Shown here: positions 57,060 through 64,000 of the stretch, one piece after another | How positions within the stretch are numbered: position 1 is the first letter of the stretch | How the letters are laid out: the number at the start of each line of letters is the position of its first letter | Translations under genes and position numbers: made by a program | The notes under the pieces: generated by a model | What the model was told of the DNA's origin: nothing | What the model saw: the letters and a program-made list of their open reading frames with translations, nothing else | The model's database searches: none | Assembly: GCA_025766275.1 (NCBI GenBank) | Contig: JAFKAC010000136.1 | Location: 62,001 to 126,000 of the forward strand | Source of the DNA: Lactarius indigo | Taxonomy: Eukaryota; Basidiomycota; Agaricomycetes; Russulales; Russulaceae | Direction of reading: 5' to 3' | DNA length: 64,000 bases

Positions 57060-58075
57060 CTGTTTCAATGGCATATGTCTGGCGTTACCTCCATGAACAA
57101 GTCAATGTCGAGAGTGAAGAGACAATAAGTCCGGTGGGTCGTACAGGGGCGATGGCGAAGTATCCATTGGTGTTGTAGCCTGGGCTCGAGCCAACTGTGA
57201 CATCATTGAAGAACACGAGATGGGGGAGCAGCCTTCGAAAAGCAAGTAGTCATTGAATGGTGAGATTGTACTAACCAGGATCGGTACATTTGCGGTTAGC
57301 TGTGCTCGGAACCCAGATAGAAGGGAGGAGAGACGCATGAGTGCCGAGCCACTTGTGCCAAGCGCATCTACCCCGACGTGGTGTCAGACCGCAGACTCGC
57401 ATGCCAATTATAGTCATACCCTTAGCACCAATGTTGGAAATATATACGTGCCGCTGCACGAAATACGAAGTAAGTCAAAGTCAGATCAGGTTACGGAGGT
57501 GAACGCGGTTGGAGAGGCCCCTTAACAGCCTTGATACTGTTCCCGTGGTTCCCAGGGAGAGTGGACGCGACTGCCGCTGGTTCCCACGCGCCAAAAATAA
57601 AACCGAAAAACCGCCACCGGAAGGGCTCGTCGCGATCTCCGGTTTCTAGCCCGTCATCCTGCCTATGTCATGGACACGCGAAGCGTGGTACTGTGGTGGG
57701 CAATCCGTACCTGCACCTCCAAAAAGGGGGGGAATGCCTAACGGGACGCCCCTCTCGTGGTAGACGTACGACGTACTGACCATCGGCGGGGAGTTCAGAT
57801 GGTTGATGATGTGTGAGCCAGGCAAGGAACCAATCGCCCGTGCTGGACCGGTGCCGTAGAGGATAGGGAGTAGGACATGGCCTCGGTCTGCTGGATGCCA
57901 GGGCTTAGCTCATTAGCAGAAATCTGGTCGTATTCCGCATCGTTGAGTCGCATGACGAAAGTAACATCGGTCCCATCGGTGCGGTGTTCGAGCATGAACG
58001 TGGCCGAGACCGCCAAGGGGACCGCTGGCGTTGCATCACCCAAATCCTTAATAACTTTGGTCCATAGCAGTTAGT
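57060..58075 (-). pseudogene. Sedolisin-type (S53) peptidase, pseudogene C
   Basis: The reading is minus. It has a propeptide/catalytic boundary segment (TDVTFVMRLNDAEYDQIS, then PGIQQTEAMSYSL, about 57900), a catalytic-Ser region reading GTSGSA (about 57350) and ISPFNDYLLFEG (about 57245). The C-terminus is NDVTVGSSPGYNTNGYFAIAPVRPTGL (about 57150), close to the family NDIT-GSNPGC-T-GF-A-GWDPVTGLG pattern. The middle of the catalytic domain is largely lost. It belongs to the relic cassette described at 56610-57059. Confidence 0.75.
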
Positions 58076-58592
58076 TAGTAGGTGAACGTGTTCTATAACC
58101 AGTGCAGGAACGTCGGAGAAGTGTTAAGATCATTACGCGGCTCAGTTTTTGCGAGACTCAGAGTTCGGGAAGTCCCGGAACTATTAGGTCACGTGAGGTG
58201 CTACTGTTGAGAAGCCTGGGACCCCTAGAGACGTACCAGTATTGTCTTGAGTATTGTATGGCCCGAGTACAGTGACTTGCATCTGACCTGAATTGCCCAC
58301 GACTCCACATGCATAAAAATTTAGGAGAGGACTCGCGCCGTAGCGAGTAATAGGCTCCTACGAAGCGTAGATAGAAGTGATGAAGCAGAGAATAAGAAAC
58401 ATGGAAACGTAGATGGAGGCACCCGAACGCAGACGGAGACCGTTGATGCAAAAGGTAAAAGCATGGATGAGATATTCATTTTCGTACGCGTGCAAGGTAT
58501 ACTGTAATTGGGTATCATTCTGAGCCCAGCGAGGACGTAGTCCTCACGGCGCTCCAAAAGTTCGAATCATAGGCAGGTTGATAAGTACAGGA
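58076..58592. other. Intergenic, no gene
   Basis: Lies between sedolisin C and the 3' end of NLR C. No domain-bearing frame and no match to the A/B/right-edge NLR 3' flank, so NLR C differs in its downstream context. Confidence 0.4.
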
Positions 58593-61500
58593 TTACAGTA
58601 GGAACAACTTCTGCACATCTCGTGCTTGATCTCGTAAGGTTCGGGCCAATGGGAGATCTACGTACGAACCGCCGCTGGTTTCTTCTGACGGATCCCATCC
58701 GCACACATTTGCATAAGTGTTTGCATCTGCATCTGGGTTCAGCAATATTCGCACAGCGCCGAGCTCTCCTTCATACGAAGCTACGTGCGAAGGGGTAGAC
58801 CCGTTGTTGTTCCGAGCATCGGCCTCCGCGTTTCTCTCGAGTAGCACCTTAATAACCTCGCAGCGCCCGTAGAATGCCGCAATGTGCAGTGGAGTGTTTC
58901 CGGTGTTGTCGCGCGCGTGTACATCCGCATCGTGGTCCAGCAACAACCGCACAACTCCAGCTCCCCTCAGATGCTAAGTGTAACGGGGTAGTTCCGTCGT
59001 CGTTCCGGGCATTGACCTCGACAGTGCGCTCTAGGAGTACCTGGCAATCGGGGTGCCCGTTGACCGTGGCGGAGTGCAGTAGAGTATTTCCAATGTCGTT
59101 GCGCACGTGCGTATCTCCCCCACTGTCCAACAAAAATAGCACAACATCGAGCGTCCCTCATCCGATGCGCCGTAACGGGGTAGATCCCACGTCATCCCGG
59201 GCATCAACCTCCAGACCGCGCTCAAGTAGTATTCGAGAAAACTCGAGGAGCCCATTGGCGGCTGCGAGATGAAGTAGAGTCCTTCCTCTGTTGTCACGCA
59301 CATGCACGTCCGCGTCGCGGTCCAGAGTAACTGTGCGGTATCAAGCTCTCCTTCCTCCAATGCTCGGTGTAACGGGGTATATCCCTCGTCGTCCAAAGGA
59401 TTAAGCTCCGCACCGCGCTCGAGCAGAACCCGAGCAACCTCGAGGTGCCCGCCGGACGCCGCTAAATGCAGCGGAGTCTGTCCGTCCTTTCCTTTTGGGT
59501 CCAAGTCCGCACCGTGGTCTAGCAGCCAGTTACCGGCGTCGAGAAGCCCGCGTTCTGAGGCGATGTGCAGTGGAGTCCAGGAGTCCGCGGACAGGGAATT
59601 GACATCGGCACCATGCGTGAGCAACATCTGGGAAATTCCGATGTTTCCCCAGCGCACTGACGAATGCAATGGAGTACCGCAAAGACCTCCCAAAGCGTTC
59701 ACGTGATGTGGATGTTTTACTATCGTGCGTTCAACCAGACCACAGAATCCATGACGCGCGGCGAAGCATAAGGGAGCTGCCGGAAGAGGCGCTGTGGTCA
59801 GCTTTGGAGAGTCGTTAGGAAATAGATCGCGTAGGTTTTGCATTCCGATCCATGCTGAAAAATGCGGCTTGTCCATGTCGCAAAAACTATCCATTGCGCC
59901 CTTTACGCGTGTTTCCACCCCCTCGAACTGCGCGTGCTTGACCCAGAATTCAGCAGCGTATTGGACAAGAGGGATGCGCTTGATTTTGTCTTCGTCCTTG
60001 TGGTTGTCCAGGCGGAGCAAGACGCCGAGACAAGCCCGGACAAAAATTACGTGTGCGGGCTCGAGGGAAATATGGAACGGGAGTGCCACTCCAGTAGAAT
60101 TTGCAATGCGCTCCGATATCAAGAATTCCTTTACGGAGAAATGGGAGAAATGAACGACCCGGTAGCCATCGTCGATGTTGACGGACACCAAGCTGGAACA
60201 CGCTGACAGCACCGCCACCTCCTGGTCCTCCCAGCGCCAACCCGTGTTCAATTTCGGGACTTCTCCTTCTCCGTCGTCGAAGTCAAACGCAAGCACTTCC
60301 GCAAGCTCCTCGACCCGAAGTGGCCGAACAGCGACCGCGAGAAATTGCAACAGTCGATATGCGTACTGTCGATTGGCCTTGGTGATCCCCTTCAGGATGC
60401 GCTCATATGTCTCGTCCAGAGATTCGGGCAATTCTTCGATGATACGACGCACATTGGTCGGGAAACAGTGCCTTAGAACCTCTAATTGACAAAAAACCCA
60501 TCGAAACCTGTGTGAGAACATGAGACCACGAAGGGACTCACTGATCGAAGTTGTACTTACATTCCATCGGCTTTCTCCGTGAGTTTCTCGATAACCATAA
60601 CCTTCTCCTCATCTTTCCATCTCTTCATCCTTTTGTCTGAGCGAACGACAGAAGTGATGTAGTAGATAATGTCCTGCTTTTGTCCACTTTCGTCTTGAAG
60701 GGATAGTTGTTGAGTTGCCAGAGGCTCAAGCACAGTGCAGATGTCGAACTCAGGACGGCTCGTGACGCATAGACGCAAATTTGGATGGCGAAGCTCGACG
60801 AATTCTTCCACGAGGTCTAGCACCTTCTCACGCGACGACGGAACACCGATGTTGTCGGGACACTCGTCGAGAGCGTCAATGACGAGATAAATGGGTGCTT
60901 GCCCCGCGATCGCAAACATATTCTTGAGACATCGCGCGAGTGATGCGTTACTTGGTTGTTCCGATCCATCTTTATGCGCCGAGTATAGTTCAAGAAGAAC
61001 GTCACGTAAGTCATCGGATTGATCGGAGAGCTGGACAAGGAGGGACGATAATAAAGCACGGGAGTCCTGTTTCGCTGTGTCCTTGAAATCGAAATAGAAA
61101 TAAGCCACGTAAGCCAAGCCAGCTTTGGACATAGTCTTGATTTCCCGGATAATGACGGAGCTTGGGGATGATGTAAGTTCAATAGGGACGCAACTTGTCA
61201 AGGAGTAACACACCTTAAAACGCTCTTCCCAGAGCCAGCTGTAGAACCAAGAGGTAATTAGTAGCGGTAATTAAGATCCAGATGGTAATTTGATAAGTAC
61301 GTTTTCCGTGGATCCACAACAAAGAACCGGACGCTTTCCAATCAGCGAAGGTGTTGCCTCGGGCACACCATGTTGCAGTACCCTCGTGGTGGGCATCGCA
61401 CGCGACGTTGTAATTGACAGATGGGTCGGGGCAGAAATCCATTGTCGCAGGTCTTGGCGTAACGTATTCCCTGTACGAATGCCTAAGCTGTCGTATTCTG

Positions 61501-62609
61501 CAGGCAAAGAGATCACGAACGGTTTAAATTGCTGACTTCGTTAGCAACCTTTTGAACCGCCACCTTTATTTCTTTTCCACCTAGCCAAGTAAAAGTGTCA
61601 GGATACGACGGGCAAGCTATGCAGACATGCCTCACCTTCAATGACTGCGCTGACTTTGTGATTGACGCGTTGTACTTCGTCGTCGACGCACTGCAGTTTG
61701 TCGTCGACATCCTCTAAGTTTGTACTAATAGCCTGTACCCTCCCATCGACGCGCTCCACCTTGTCATCCATGGCCTTCACCTTGTCGTCAATTCCGCGAC
61801 TGATCTTCAGTGCTTCTGCTGCCGCCATACGAGCCTCCTCCCGCGTCAATCCGTCGAGCCGATGTAGCGAGTCCTCGATGTTTGTCCATCCGACTAGCGT
61901 CTTGAGGTACTTTTCTGGAAGACATTGACTTTCGTAGGACTATGAACAGGAAAGGACATACTCATTCGCCCCTGCTTGACTTCCTTCGTTATGATCCCAA
62001 GGATTGAAAGAACTTCGACCATGATCTTCACGATGATGTCCGTCATGGCTGCCGTCGGTTGTACCTCTATATAAACCTCGAGTCGCTTAAAAAAGTATTC
62101 GATGCGTCCAAAGAGGTCGACGAGTGCTTCTTGGCTAGCACGTACGTCCTTTATGGCCTCAGAGATGTGTGTGTTACCAAGGACCGCATGTCGGAGCCAA
62201 GGAAAACGCTTACTTTGAGCAGGATACCAATCCCAGCAAAAATCGCATCTGAAGGTGGGAATACCTGTAGGGACATAAGTCAGAGGGTAGATCTCGAGTG
62301 GATTAACCTGTCGCGATTTACCAGCCCAACTACGTTGCCCAGGGTCGCAGAGAATGCGTGCAAGACTTTGACAGTTGGTACCAGCCACGTTGTTAACTTT
62401 TCGTCTGCATTTTGGGATTGGTCGAACTCTTGAACTTGGGCTCGAAGCACGTCGAGAATGGCACTCGGAGCACCACATGATTTCAGTTGGACGATCAAGG
62501 GATGCGAGGCGATGTCTTTTTTTGTCTGTTTTTTGTACGCCTCCAATGCATCTCCGAAAATTGTCTCAAAGCTTGTGGGGGTGGTGGTCGGAGCCGGAAC
62601 TTGGGACAT
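58593..62609 (-). pseudogene. NLR C: diverged Goodbye / coil / NACHT / ankyrin paralogue
   Basis: The start MSQVPAPTTTPTSFETIFG (ATG 62609) lines up with NLRs A and B, so I prefer it over an upstream in-frame Met. The same exon pattern follows: SATLGNVVGLV, IFAGIGILLK, LVDLFGRIEYFFKRLEVYIEVQ, then LDGLTREEARMAAAEAL. A short coil (MDDKVER, VDGRVQA; about 8 heptads) leads to NACHT with P-loop G-K-P-G-S-G-K-S over an intron (about 61230), IYLVIDALDEC and LRLCVTSRPE. The ankyrin part is longer than in A/B (roughly ten repeats, for example GQTPLHLAASGGHLEVARVLL). It changes frame near 59335, 59155 and 58950, each by one base. Those shifts, like the one in NLR B, may be real or sequencing errors. 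Confidence 0.87.
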
Positions 62610-63884
62610 GTAGTCGTTGAAGTGACTGTTGGTTCGGTGAGTGAATAGTAGAGGAAATCGCAATTGGGGGACAATTCATTATATGTGCCCTAATATATTT
62701 TTAGCCTATGACGACCAGGACGTCCTGTGAACAACAGATAGCCGCCGAAATATTCCAGAGAGCCAAGAAAGGAGCCAGTGACCTTTCCAGCAACCGTAAT
62801 ATACGCGCCAAAAATTGCAGTGAAATCCGACTCGAAGTGCGACAAACCGCAGGAAAGACGTGCTCAGATTCATTTATTTACTCTAGGAGAGGTGCAAGTA
62901 CGAGGATTGAACGAAAGCTAAGATGACCCTCACAAACTGCCTCACGCAGAGCAGCGGGATGAGATCTGCGAGTTACCCCATTTGGAAGCGAGTCGACTGT
63001 CAATATGTCAACGCGCGTACACAAGGGCGCAGACAAGGGCCTTAACAAGAACACGCCTTGTTCCAAATACAACAACCAATCCTTATTATCAGTGAGGATA
63101 AAATTATGTTTGTGCACACGAATTGTCCACGTTATACTGGGTAGCCATGTTTACCTGCTCGGGGTCCCGTATTCACGACAAAGACGTGCGGTACCAGGAA
63201 CTGCCAGGTGGCATCCGGGATTGGCAGCTAGGTGGTGTACGGCACAACATAGCTATATGGTCAAAGAGATATAGGAAAGGCTGGTCGAGGAGGCACAAAA
63301 AGAAAAGGGTCCCCGCCAGTCATCCAAGTCTTGTACAAATTCATCGCTTGAAGAATAGCTTCTGCGGGTTATAGCAATTAGAATGTAACTCAACGCCTTC
63401 TGGAATATGACAGAACTCGATTAAGAGATCAGAATGTTGAGATTGGGCAGCGGTGTATCATGGGTAAGTTGAGGCGATGTGGGCGATGTCTGAGTGGCGC
63501 CCGAAATAAGGTAGAAGAAGAAGGAACACCAAGCCATGCGCCGTGTGACGCATGTAGTCGAGGCCCTGAAGGGACTAAAGGGTAAGTAAGTCGAGATGCA
63601 CTTAGGGGCGCTGAACCCGTAGCAGGTTGGACAAACCACTGACAAACCTCTACGTCCCGGTCCGCGGAGTTCCGGGTTCAAAATCGTGGGAACGGAGGCT
63701 CACATCCAGCGATTGTTCTGATCTTGGTAACTTAATCGCAAGGCAAAAACGCGGTATGGCGATATATCGGCCCCAATCCAGGAGTGTTTTCAGGAGTCTT
63801 GAGTGCTAACTGGTGATGCCACATCGCGTCTCAAGACTGCTACGCCGGACGCTTGGCCATTGAGCGCAATTCCATCCCTTGAGC
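62610..63884. other. No gene supported
   Basis: Upstream of NLR C. Frames of 60-90 codons on both strands show no family features. No sedolisin landmarks are visible, unlike the regions upstream of NLRs A and B. GGGTTCAAAATCGTGGG near 63675 looks slightly like a tRNA B box but no cloverleaf forms. Confidence 0.45.
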
Positions 63885-64000
63885 AATATATCATATGCCG
63901 TAGAAACTCATAATCCGGCCTTCGTGTACATTCCACAGTTACACAGTCAATGTATTTCGGGGAAGTAACGCTCAGTTTGTGGACAATGGTATTAAATTCG
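63885..64000. repeat. Copy of the NLR 3'-flank sequence at the window edge
   Basis: The sequence from GCCGTAGAAACTCATAATCC through GAAGTAACGCTC and GGACAATGGTATT follows, in order and spacing, 43097-43204 and 50678-50776. In cassettes A and B this block lies about 100-120 bp before the NLR stop codon. The window ends before any coding sequence. Confidence 0.75.

Noticed and set aside
63640..63720. tRNA gene
   Set aside because: A loose B-box-like GGGTTCAAAATC occurs, but no A box or acceptor stem pairs at a suitable distance.

Overview
The window reads as fungal nuclear DNA, most likely from an Agaricomycete (mushroom-forming basidiomycete). The basis is short GT-AG introns, basidiomycete-style CACTA tnp2 and hAT transposases, chromodomain Gypsy and Copia retroelements with 5-bp target duplications, and fungal STAND (NLR-type) receptors with a Goodbye-like N-terminus. 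All family names come from reading motifs in the translations; no database search was run.

Layout. 1-9.6 kb: two direct copies of a repeat block with a 152-bp tandem unit, flanking a decayed CACTA tnp2 transposase on the minus strand. 9.6-18.7 kb: Gypsy-1, a chromodomain LTR retrotransposon with 572-bp LTRs, cut twice by solo Copia LTRs. 18.7-25.0 kb: a pile of retroelement debris holding a Copia-like gag, a third-family Gypsy solo LTR, further LTRs of the same Copia family and a Copia pol C-terminus. 24.97-40.26 kb: a hAT transposon with perfect 16-bp inverted ends, carrying Gypsy-2 (26.27-34.17 kb) inside it. 40.4-64 kb: an immune-receptor-like array.

The array is the most interesting host region. 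An approximately 8.5-kb cassette is repeated head to tail: a dihydrolipoamide dehydrogenase (DLD) pseudogene (+), a Goodbye/coiled-coil/NACHT/ankyrin NLR (-) and a sedolisin (S53 peptidase) pseudogene (-). Copies A and B are complete cassettes. A relic with only the NLR promoter and sedolisin follows, then a more diverged NLR (C). The last ~115 bases match the 3' flank of NLRs A and B, which predicts a further NLR just beyond the right edge. The three NLRs differ in the number of 7-residue coiled-coil repeats between Goodbye and NACHT (roughly 8, 12 and 18). NLR B is nearly intact, with one suspected 1-base deletion; A and C carry several frame breaks.

Both Gypsy elements share an unusual third ORF downstream of pol: a conserved GTMG...PHYG module, a predicted coil and a second set of zinc knuckles. 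Gypsy-1 has decayed by base substitution: all its nonsense codons are TGA, mostly explicable as CGA to TGA. Gypsy-2 has nearly identical LTRs and only frame shifts, so some of its breaks may be sequencing indels.
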